NCBI RefSeq assembly: GCF_016907835.1 | Contig: NZ_JAFBCT010000001.1 | Span: 1,550,001-1,614,000 of the forward strand | Length of the DNA: 64,000 bases | Direction of reading: 5' to 3' | From: Agromyces cerinus | GTDB taxonomy: Bacteria > Actinomycetota > Actinomycetes > Actinomycetales > Microbacteriaceae | In this document: piece by piece, positions 31,788-41,134 of the stretch | How positions within the stretch are numbered: the stretch's first letter is position 1 | Layout: the number at the start of each line of letters is the position of its first letter | Notes under the pieces: generated by a model | The model's database searches: none | Seen by the model: only the letters and a program-made list of their open reading frames with translations | What the model was told of the DNA's origin: nothing | Program-made: the position numbers and the translations under genes

Positions 31788-32453
31788 TCAGAGCGCCACG
31801 AGCGGCTCGAGGCCCGCGAACACGGCGTCGCCGATGCCTGCGACGTCGAGCAGTTGGTCGACGGACGTGAACTGGCCGTTGGCGTCGCGCCAGTCGATGA
31901 TGCGTTGCGCGAGCGCCGGTCCGATGCGCGGGAGCGTGTCGAGCTCGGTGAGGTCTGCGCTGTTCAGATGCACGAGGCCGTCAGCGGGTCCGGTACCGGG
32001 CACCGACGCACCCTCGGCAGCGGGCGGCGGCACCTGACCGACCACCGGCACCGCGAGCTGCTCGCCGTCGACGAGCGGACGCGCGAGATTCACCCCCGCC
32101 GGATCGGCGTCGGGTGCCAGACCTCCCGCCGCCGCGATGGCGTCGACGACCCGAGCACCCGCGTCGAGCTCGACGAGCCCGGGCCGCACCACGGCACCGA
32201 GTACGTGCACGAGCACCGACGGCGCACCCACGGTCGATGACGGGTCGGCCGAGGCATCCGCTCGGTCGCCGGATGCCTCGATGCGCGCCTGCTCGCCGCC
32301 CCCGCCTGCACCGAACGACATGAGCGCCGCGATCGCGACTGCGAGCACGAACAGCACCACGGCAGCGCCGACGCCGACCCGGATGCGTGGGCTCGCGCGG
32401 CGGGCGGAGGGATCGAGCACCGCCAACGGGTCGACGGCATCGCGAGCGGGCAT
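31788..32453 (-). CDS. comEA: ComEA-like DNA-binding protein (helix-hairpin-helix)
   Basis: A 221-residue membrane-anchored DNA receptor for competence. A cytoplasmic N-terminus (about 25 residues) is followed by one transmembrane helix (about 27-48), an Ala/Asp/Ser-rich linker and a SLBB domain (about 82-145, VHVLGAVVRPGLVELDAG). The C-terminal ComEA helix-hairpin-helix pair spans about 160-221 (LNSADLTELDTLPRIGPALAQRI and GIGDAVFAGLEPL at its two ends). The linker is encoded by an inverted pair of the CGGATGCC octamer (32250-32280). It is followed without a gap by comEC. Confidence 0.94.
   Translation of the reverse strand: MPARDAVDPLAVLDPSARRASPRIRVGVGAAVVLFVLAVAIAALMSFGAGGGGEQARIEASGDRADASADPSSTVGAPSVLVHVLGAVVRPGLVELDAGARVVDAIAAAGGLAPDADPAGVNLARPLVDGEQLAVPVVGQVPPPAAEGASVPGTGPADGLVHLNSADLTELDTLPRIGPALAQRIIDWRDANGQFTSVDQLLDVAGIGDAVFAGLEPLVAL
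32250..32280. repeat. Inverted CGGATGCC pair inside comEA
   Basis: An 11-base-pair perfect inverted repeat (32250-32260 with 32270-32280), with CGAGGCATCCG on the left arm, lies in the linker-coding part of comEA. It is one of five inverted pairs of the octamer family in the window. Confidence 0.7.
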
Positions 32454-32519
32454 GCCTGCACGGTAGGACGATCGGCATCATTCGAGGTGCGGCCGGCGGC
32501 GCTCGGTGCAAGCGGGGCG

Positions 32520-32547
32520 GCACTCCTCCGCTGTCGAGGAGGAGTGT
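32520..32547 (-). terminator. Weak hairpin after the Fic gene
   Basis: CACTCCTCC (32521-32529) pairs with GGAGGAGTG (32538-32546) plus one flanking wobble, 43 bases past the Fic stop and upstream of comEA. It could end the Fic transcript. The remaining bases of the 135-base gap must hold the comEA promoter, which I cannot place. Confidence 0.45.
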
Positions 32548-32588
32548 CGATCAGAGGCGCGATCTCGCCGTAGACCTCGCCGCAGCAC

Positions 32589-33881
32589 CTACGCTCGCAG
32601 CGCGCCGACCCGGCCGACGGCCGGCGCCGGCGGACCGAGACGCGGGCCGCCGTGCTCGGTGTCGCCTGCTCCGACCCGGTTGCTGCGCTCGGTCAGGCTG
32701 ACGAGCGCCAGATGCTGGTCTGCCGTCCAGCAGATCAGCTTGCCCTTGTGGTCCTTCGTCCGACCGAGGATGCCCGCCTCGGCGAGTTGCACCAGCGCGC
32801 GATGCGCGGCCGCCGTGGACACCCCGTGCTGTTCGGCCGTCTTCTCGATGGTCAGGACCGGATCCGTGGCCAGCGCGTCAAGGATCTTGAGCACCACGGC
32901 ATCACGACGCGGAGCCGCGGGCGTGATCGCCTGATCCTCGCGGAAGCGGATCAGGTCCGCTCGCACCTTCTCATCGAGGTCGGCGATGTCTGCAGCGAGC
33001 CTGACGGCGTTGCCCGCCGCCAGCTCGGCCGCTTCTGCGAAGCCGATGATCCAGTCGTCGAGGTGCGACGGGATCTGCCGGAACGCGGTGAGTCCTGCGA
33101 TGTAGCGATCCTTGGCGCCGGCGAAGACCGTGCTGATGGGGATGAGCGTGTTCCGCAGCGCGTCCGCGCGATGGAGCACGGTGTGGATCAGCGCCCGGCC
33201 GGTGCGGCCGTTGCCGTCGATGAACGGATGGATCGTCTCGAACTGGGCGTGTGCGATCGCCGCGCGCACGACGGGGTTCCCCTCGGTCGCGGTCACGAAG
33301 CGCGCGAGGTCGTCGACCAGGCGCTGCACCTCGCTCTCGGGGGGCGGTACGAAGTCTGCGCGGAGCGGGCTCCATCCGGGCCCTCCGACCCAGTTCTGCA
33401 CGGTGCGCAAGCCGGACTCGAGCCTGGGCTCGATGACGTGCTGCAGGCGCTCGATGTCGGCTGTCGTGACCGCGCGGTCGAAGTCGCCGAGTTCCGTGAT
33501 CGCCGCTTCGGTCGCTCGCACGTTCGCAACGACCTCCACGGCGACTCGCGTGCTGTGCCCGGTGGGGCTGTGCTGAAGCAGCTCCGCGATGGCGAGCTTC
33601 TTCGGGGTGACGCTGTTCCCCTCGATCCATGACGACGAGATGCTCTCCGAGCGGATCAGCAGGTGGTTGAGGAAGCGCCCTCGTTCGCCGATGCGCTCGT
33701 CGGCACGTGCGAGCACCGCCAGCGCATCCTCGGCGGCGCGCTGCGCCGCCGGACTGATCGCGGGCAGCTCCTCACCGAGCTCATCGGGAACGTACGCCCG
33801 GTACCGGCCGGGCGCACGGTCCTTGCGGCCGAGGTGCGAGGCGTCTTCGGGGTTCCAGAGCAGGTCGACGTAATGGGCCAT
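32589..33881 (-). CDS. Fic family protein (class II, AMPylator-type) with C-terminal winged helix
   Basis: A 430-residue protein that probably transfers AMP (or another nucleotide moiety) to protein hydroxyls. The Fic core has HPFIDGNGRTGR near residues 218-229 (catalytic His218, phosphate-binding loop). The N-terminal inhibitory helix carries SSWIEGN with Glu87, the (S/T)xxxE(G/N) motif, which makes it a self-inhibited class II enzyme needing no antitoxin. Residues 345-410 form a winged-helix DNA-binding region (KTAEQHGVSTAAAHRALVQL), so it may bind its own AT-rich operator. ATG 33881 has GAGGAAG eight bases upstream; a GTG at 33896 is the alternative. The Pro/Gly-rich tail (last 25 residues) is unordered. 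Confidence 0.93.
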   Translation of the reverse strand: MAHYVDLLWNPEDASHLGRKDRAPGRYRAYVPDELGEELPAISPAAQRAAEDALAVLARADERIGERGRFLNHLLIRSESISSSWIEGNSVTPKKLAIAELLQHSPTGHSTRVAVEVVANVRATEAAITELGDFDRAVTTADIERLQHVIEPRLESGLRTVQNWVGGPGWSPLRADFVPPPESEVQRLVDDLARFVTATEGNPVVRAAIAHAQFETIHPFIDGNGRTGRALIHTVLHRADALRNTLIPISTVFAGAKDRYIAGLTAFRQIPSHLDDWIIGFAEAAELAAGNAVRLAADIADLDEKVRADLIRFREDQAITPAAPRRDAVVLKILDALATDPVLTIEKTAEQHGVSTAAAHRALVQLAEAGILGRTKDHKGKLICWTADQHLALVSLTERSNRVGAGDTEHGGPRLGPPAPAVGRVGALRA

Positions 33882-33912
33882 GGGTCGCTTCCTCACGTCG
33901 ATGGGCGTTGGG

Positions 33913-33947
33913 CTATATCTACTTTACCGCAACGAAAGTAAATATAG
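33913..33947 (-). promoter_or_regulatory. AT-rich palindrome in front of the Fic gene (operator/promoter)
   Basis: CTATATCTACTTT (33913-33925) and AAAGTAAATATAG (33935-33947) form a 13-base inverted repeat with one mismatch and a nine-base spacer, ending 32 bases before the Fic ATG. It is strikingly AT-rich for this genome. It is a good candidate operator for the Fic protein's own winged helix, and the TATATTTA part could serve as -10. Confidence 0.6.
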
Positions 33948-34002
33948 ACCTTCGCCGCACTCTGGCACCCGCAATGAAGAACCCGAACCTCGGTCGACTT
34001 GG

Positions 34003-34048
34003 TGCAACTCGAAGATTGCACTCTCGATGGTGCAACTCTAAGGTTGCA
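34003..34048 (+). promoter_or_regulatory. Two tandem TGCAAC...GTTGCA operator-like sites
   Basis: TGCAAC-TCGAAG-ATTGCA (34003-34020) and TGCAAC-TCTAAG-GTTGCA (34031-34048) are 18-bp imperfect and perfect inverted repeats whose starts are 28 bases apart. The surrounding 21 bases also match as direct repeats with two differences. They lie 37-82 bases before the VOC gene and look like a dimeric regulator's sites, but no obvious dedicated regulator gene is adjacent. Confidence 0.55.
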
Positions 34049-34085
34049 TCAACCTGCCAGGCCAACTCGAATCGAGGAGCACACC

Positions 34086-34466
34086 ATGACCGATCAGCAT
34101 CCCGCGTTCTCAGGCGGTCGCAACGTCGCCCTGAAGGTGCCGCCGCACCGCTACGAGGCGACGGTCAGGTTCTATCGCGACATCCTGCAGCTCCCAGCGG
34201 TCTCCGGACCGAACGGTGATGCCACGGGATTCGAATTCGGCCACTGCAACCTCTGGATCGACAATTGTCCAGGGCTCTCGCAGGCCGAAGTGTGGCTCGA
34301 GCTGGTGGCTTCCGACACCGGATCGGCAGCGGAGGTGCTGGAGAACGCCGGGATCGCGCGACGCGACGAGATCGAAGACCTCGGCGCCGGGTTCGACGGG
34401 TTCTGGATCTCCTCGCCGTCAGACGTGATCCACCTGGTCGACTCGCAGAAGCAGTCCTGGGCCTGA
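34086..34466 (+). CDS. VOC family (glyoxalase/bleomycin-resistance-like) protein
   Basis: A 126-residue single-module vicinal-oxygen-chelate protein: KVPPHRYEATVRFYRDILQLPAV (split, residues about 17-39) is the typical first strand-helix unit. FEFGHCNLWIDN and SDVIHLVDSQ close the two halves. The canonical metal ligand positions are not all obvious (no His in the first strand), so it may be a binding or immunity protein rather than an enzyme. The ATG has GAGGAG upstream. It is divergent from the Fic gene across a 204-base region with two distinct sets of operator-like repeats. Confidence 0.8.
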   Translation: MTDQHPAFSGGRNVALKVPPHRYEATVRFYRDILQLPAVSGPNGDATGFEFGHCNLWIDNCPGLSQAEVWLELVASDTGSAAEVLENAGIARRDEIEDLGAGFDGFWISSPSDVIHLVDSQKQSWA

Positions 34467-34521
34467 CCCCGCCGGCACCCCATCCCTCCGATCGGCTCCG
34501 CCCTTCGCGCAGCGCGGGAGA

Positions 34522-35196
34522 ATGAGCGGCATGAGTCCCGAAGCGCGTCCACCTCACCGTCACCCGCGCGCGGTGCTCCTCGATTTCCACGGCACCCTGG
34601 CCGTCGCTCGATCGGTCGACGAGTGGATCGCCGATGCGCGCACGCGGGTGCCCCACGACGTCGACCCGTCCGCGGGGCTCTCCGATCGGATTCGGAACGT
34701 GTGGGCAGACGCGGGGCAGCGGTTCCCGACACTGGACTGGGACCTCGACCCCACCTCGCATCGCCACGCATTCGTGTCGACGATCTCCCGCGACGATCGC
34801 GTGTCGACCGAACTCGCAGAAGCCCTGTACGAGACGATGCCTCAGCAATGGATGCTGAACGCCGGCGCCGCTGCATTCATCGCACGCGCCTCCGACATCG
34901 GGATGCCCCTGGCCGTCGTGTCGAACATCGCACTGGATGTCCGACCCGCCTTGCAGCGTTGGGGGCTCGCGTCCGCGTTCGATGCGGTGATCCTGTCGTA
35001 TGAGGTCGGGTACGCGAAACCCGATCCGCGGATCTTCCGACTCGCCTCGGACTCGCTCGGCGTCGACCCGAGGCACTGCGTCATGATCGGCGACTCGTCG
35101 CGCGACGACGGCGGTGCGGCGGCTCTCGGAATGCAGTGCATGATCGCTCGACCGGAGCAGATGCACCGCGCCTTCGAACTCGCTCTGCCGTCATGA
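34522..35196 (+). CDS. HAD superfamily hydrolase with DFHGT active-site box
   Basis: A 224-residue HAD phosphatase-like protein. Motif I reads LLDFHGTL, with nucleophile Asp21 but His23 in place of the usual second Asp acid/base. Motif II is VVSNIA, motif III Lys is in GYAKPDPRIF, and motif IV is MIGDSSRDDGGAA. The four-helix cap lies at about 30-100. The DFHGT variant occurs in other actinobacterial HAD proteins as far as I recall, but the His may lower phosphatase activity. The start ATG follows GGGAG. It ends before a strong terminator facing leuS. Confidence 0.88.
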   Translation: MSGMSPEARPPHRHPRAVLLDFHGTLAVARSVDEWIADARTRVPHDVDPSAGLSDRIRNVWADAGQRFPTLDWDLDPTSHRHAFVSTISRDDRVSTELAEALYETMPQQWMLNAGAAAFIARASDIGMPLAVVSNIALDVRPALQRWGLASAFDAVILSYEVGYAKPDPRIFRLASDSLGVDPRHCVMIGDSSRDDGGAAALGMQCMIARPEQMHRAFELALPS

Positions 35197-35243
35197 CCGG
35201 GCAGCTGTCACCCCGGCGCTGGTCGCCGGCGAGCACCGGAAGT

Positions 35244-35272
35244 CGAACCCTCCCCGTTTCGGGGAGGGTTCG
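35244..35272. terminator. Bidirectional terminator between HAD gene and leuS
   Basis: A perfect 13-base-pair stem (35244-35256 with 35260-35272) has a nominal three-base TTT loop; the inner GC pair may open. It lies 48 bases after the HAD stop and six bases from the leuS stop. It can serve both convergent genes. Confidence 0.85.
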
Positions 35273-35277
35273 CACGA

Positions 35278-37851
<2,574 letters not shown>

Positions 37852-37927
37852 GTGACTCTCAATCGTGTATCGCTCGGGAAGGCTGGCGGGCGCGCCGGAT
37901 CACGGCGCACTCGGATATCAAGCCTAC

Positions 37928-39400
37928 TCACTCGGAGGCGGGCATCTCCGCGCCGAGCACCGCGAGCAGGGCACGCGCCTTGATGCGGGTCTCCTCGACC
38001 TCCTCCGCGGCGACTGAGAGCGCGGTGATTCCGCCGCCGGTGCCGATGGATGCGCCGTTCGGCGTGAGCACGATCGAGCGGATCACCATCGCGAGGTCGG
38101 CGCTGCCGTCGACGCCGAGGTAGCCGAAGGCCCCGGAGTAGATCCCCCGCGGCCCTTGCTCGAGCTCGTGCAGGATCGTCATGGCGCTGTGCTTCGGGGC
38201 CCCCGTCATCGAGCCCGCAGGGAACGCCGACTGCACGGCGTCGAGCGCGGTGAGCGGATGCCGCAGCCGCGCGGTCACCGTCGAGACCAACTGGTGCACG
38301 TGGGCGTACTCCTCGACGTCGAGGAGGCTGGGCACCTCGACGGTGCCGAGCTCGGCGATGCGGCCGAGGTCGTTGCGCATGAGGTCGACGATCATGAGGT
38401 TCTCGGCGCGCTCCTTCTCACTGGCGAGCAGTTCCCGGCGAAGGGCGGCGTCGGTCTCGGGGTCGGCGCTTCGCGGCCGAGTGCCCTTCATCGGCTTCGT
38501 CGAGACGATGCCTCCGGGTTCGACGTGGAGGAACTGCTCGGGCGAGGCGCTGAGCAGCGCGGTGTCACCGAAGCGCAGGTACCCGCCGTGATGGCTCGGG
38601 CTCGAGGCGCGGAGCGCCAGGTAGGCGGTGGCCGGATCGGGGTGCACGTCGACGTCGACCCGGTTCGTGAGGCAGAGCTGGTACGCGTCGCCGCGGATGA
38701 TCGCGGCCTGGCATTCGGCGATGAGCTGCTCGTAGCGCTGCGGATCATGACGCCAGCGCGTCGGCGCGCGGTCAGGACCCGCGCCTGCCGGCGACGCGAC
38801 CGGCGAGATCACGGGCGCGGATGCCGCGTCGAGCCGTTCGATGCCGGCCGCGAGTTCGGTCGCCCACGCCTCCGCCGGGCCTGGCGCGGCGGACTCGTCG
38901 TCGTCGAGCCAGACGAGCCGCACCGATCGTGCGCCGTGATCGAAGACGATCGCCCGGTCGATGAAGAGGAACGCGGCATCCGGCGTCTCGGCTTCGGCGA
39001 TCGGCACCTCGTTCAGCTGCGCGCCGAGCTCGTAGCCGAACCAGCCGAACCAGCCGATCGGGCCGCCGTCATCGGCGGACCCGATGGAGTCGTCGCCCGG
39101 TGCCGGTCGGTGCTCGGCGAACATCTCGCCGAGCACGTCGAAGATCGAGCCGGCCGTCGTGGTCGCCTGCACCGCGGCATCCGAGGCCGCCGGCCGTGAC
39201 CTCGAGACCGTGCCGCGCACCACGTCGGCCGTCACGAACTCGGAGTGCTCGTGCGGGACCGCGAGCACGCTCGATCCCGACGCGGCATCCGCTCCCCCGT
39301 CGAGCCAGACGACGTACGGCGACTCGGCGAAGAACGTGCGGAAGACCGCTTCGGGGTCGCGCCACACCGGCAGGGTGAGGTGACGGATGCGACGCGGCAT
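37928..39400 (-). CDS. pabB: Aminodeoxychorismate synthase component I (PabB-like)
   Basis: Chorismate-utilising enzyme making 4-amino-4-deoxychorismate for folate. The 490-residue protein has an N-terminal lobe (about 1-190) and the chorismate-binding C-terminal domain (about 220-480). Its motif STKPMKGTRPR carries the Lys characteristic of PabB, where TrpE has Ala. AENLMIVDLMRNDLGR, FPAGSMTGAPK and SIGTGGGI follow. No pabA or pabC is adjacent. The ATG start lies inside a small inverted GGATGC/GCATCC pair (39385-39402). An isochorismate synthase or TrpE is less likely because of the Lys. Confidence 0.9.
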   Translation of the reverse strand: MPRRIRHLTLPVWRDPEAVFRTFFAESPYVVWLDGGADAASGSSVLAVPHEHSEFVTADVVRGTVSRSRPAASDAAVQATTTAGSIFDVLGEMFAEHRPAPGDDSIGSADDGGPIGWFGWFGYELGAQLNEVPIAEAETPDAAFLFIDRAIVFDHGARSVRLVWLDDDESAAPGPAEAWATELAAGIERLDAASAPVISPVASPAGAGPDRAPTRWRHDPQRYEQLIAECQAAIIRGDAYQLCLTNRVDVDVHPDPATAYLALRASSPSHHGGYLRFGDTALLSASPEQFLHVEPGGIVSTKPMKGTRPRSADPETDAALRRELLASEKERAENLMIVDLMRNDLGRIAELGTVEVPSLLDVEEYAHVHQLVSTVTARLRHPLTALDAVQSAFPAGSMTGAPKHSAMTILHELEQGPRGIYSGAFGYLGVDGSADLAMVIRSIVLTPNGASIGTGGGITALSVAAEEVEETRIKARALLAVLGAEMPASE

Positions 39401-39402
39401 CC
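39385..39402. repeat. Small inverted GGATGC/GCATCC pair at the pabB start
   Basis: GGATGC (39385-39390) and GCATCC (39397-39402) flank six bases and include the pabB start codon, so a hairpin could mask initiation. It is another inverted member of the window-wide octamer family. Confidence 0.5.
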
Positions 39403-39409
39403 TCTCAGC

Positions 39410-41134
39410 CTAGATCGCCGGGAGGCGACCGTCTTCGATCGTCACGATGCGATCGACGAGCGCGGGATCGACCGGGGCGTGCGAGATCAGCACGACGCTG
39501 CTGCCCGAGCGACTCGCCGCGTCGGTCAGGTCGCGAAGGAGCGCGTCGGCGCGTGCGGGGTCGACGCTCGCCGTCGGCTCGTCGAGCACGAGAACCGGGA
39601 ATCGGGCGAGCATCGCCCTGGCCAGGGCGAGTCGCTGCGCCTGCCCGCCCGAGACGAGGGCGCCGCGCTCGCCGACCTTCGCGTCGAGGCCGCCACGCTC
39701 CTCGACCCACTCGCGCAGGCCCACGCGCTCGAGTACGTCGAGCAGCTCGTCGTCGCTCGCGGTGTCGCGAGCGAAGATCAGGTTCTGCCGAACGTCCTCA
39801 TCGAAGAGCCACGGCCGCTGCTCGACGAGTCCGACGATGCCGCGCACGTCGGCGGGGTCGAGGGTCGACGCTTCGATGCCGCCGAGGCGGTAGGAACCCG
39901 CGTACTCGAGGAAGCGCACGAGCACGTGCGCGAGCGTGGTCTTGCCTGCTCCCGAACCTCCGCGCACGAGGAGCCGCTCGCCCGGCGCGATCGCGAGATC
40001 CACCCGGGTGAGGGCCGCTCCCCTGCCGTCGTCGGTCGCGGCCGTGCCTGCGCCGCCGCCCTCGGGGTTCGCGAGCACCGGCCAGCTCGCCTGCACGCCG
40101 CGCAACTCGATCAGCGGCGGCGCATCCTGCGTCGGCGGTGCCGCCGGCGATTCCGGCACGACGGGGATGCCCGCCGGCACGGTGTCGGGCACGGCTCCCG
40201 CGACCCGGGAGGCGCTCGCACGCGCGAGCCGGAGCGACGACGCCGCGAGCGGCACGGCCGTCGCGATCTCGGCGATCGCGAGGGGCACGAGGCAGAGCAC
40301 TGCGAAGGTGGGCCCGTCGATGCGGCCGTCTTGCAGGAGCGGCACCGCCGCGGCGAGGCTCGCGGCCACGGCGAATCCGCCGATCGCGCTCATCGCCGCC
40401 GCCGCGACGCCGGTCGCCGCCGCACGGGTCCGGGTCGCCTTGGCGTACCCGGCGCCGAGTTCGTCGATGCGTCGACGCCCGGCGCCCGCGGCGTCGAAGG
40501 CGACGAGCACGTCGAGCGCCTGCACGTGTTCGACGATCGCCGCCTGCAGCTCGCCACGGAGCGGTGCCGTGGTGCGCTCGGCCCGGGCGACCGCCCGCTG
40601 CTGCACGAGCAGCGCCACGCCGATGCCCACGACGAGGCAGACCAGCACGGCCACGGCCGACTGCGGCGCCAGGAACCCGATGCCGATGACGGCGGCCACG
40701 AGCACGATCGCCGCGCTCACGAGCGGCTGCACGGCACGCAGCGGCACGTTCTGCAGTTCGTCGACGTCGCTCACGAAGCGATCGAGCAGGTCGCCACGTC
40801 GTGTCGCCGCGATGCCGTCAGGGGCGATCGGCAACATGCGCGCGAACACGTCCGCACGGATCGTGGCGAGCTGCCGGAACGAGGCGTCGTGGCCCGTGAG
40901 CCGCTCGAGGTAGCGGAACACCGAGCGGCCGAGCGCGAACGCGCGCACGCCGACGATCGCCATCGAGAGGTACAGCACGGGCGGCTGCTCATCGGCACGG
41001 GCGATCAGCCAGGCCGAGCACGCGAGCAGCACGATCGTCGACCCGGCTGAGCCGATGCCGAACAGCACGGCGGGCAGGAGCCGGCGCGGACTCGGGATGG
41101 AGCGGCGCAGCATGGCGCGCGCGGGGTCAGACAT
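39410..41134 (-). CDS. cydC: Thiol reductant ABC exporter subunit CydC
   Basis: Half of the heterodimeric CydDC exporter of glutathione/cysteine-type reductants, needed to assemble cytochrome bd. The 574-residue protein has a six-helix ABC transmembrane domain (about 1-310), then an ATPase with Walker A VRGGSGAGKTTL, signature LVSGGQAQR, Walker B VLVLDEPTASVDP and switch His in LISHAPVD. An acidic-Pro-rich insert (about 325-385) precedes the ATPase. The ATG overlaps the cydD end by eight bases. An in-frame extension upstream into cydD exists but is not used. Last gene of cydABDC. Confidence 0.94.
   Translation of the reverse strand: MSDPARAMLRRSIPSPRRLLPAVLFGIGSAGSTIVLLACSAWLIARADEQPPVLYLSMAIVGVRAFALGRSVFRYLERLTGHDASFRQLATIRADVFARMLPIAPDGIAATRRGDLLDRFVSDVDELQNVPLRAVQPLVSAAIVLVAAVIGIGFLAPQSAVAVLVCLVVGIGVALLVQQRAVARAERTTAPLRGELQAAIVEHVQALDVLVAFDAAGAGRRRIDELGAGYAKATRTRAAATGVAAAAMSAIGGFAVAASLAAAVPLLQDGRIDGPTFAVLCLVPLAIAEIATAVPLAASSLRLARASASRVAGAVPDTVPAGIPVVPESPAAPPTQDAPPLIELRGVQASWPVLANPEGGGAGTAATDDGRGAALTRVDLAIAPGERLLVRGGSGAGKTTLAHVLVRFLEYAGSYRLGGIEASTLDPADVRGIVGLVEQRPWLFDEDVRQNLIFARDTASDDELLDVLERVGLREWVEERGGLDAKVGERGALVSGGQAQRLALARAMLARFPVLVLDEPTASVDPARADALLRDLTDAASRSGSSVVLISHAPVDPALVDRIVTIEDGRLPAI

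Noticed and set aside
32589..33881. Fic gene as the toxin of a toxin-antitoxin pair
   Set aside because: The inhibitory motif is inside the protein (Glu87) and no separate antitoxin gene is adjacent.
34003..34048. CRISPR-like direct repeats
   Set aside because: Only two units of about 21 bases, each an inverted repeat, so operator sites are more likely.
37852..37927. T-box or attenuator upstream of leuS
   Set aside because: Only 76 bases are available and no stem-loop or T-box core is seen.
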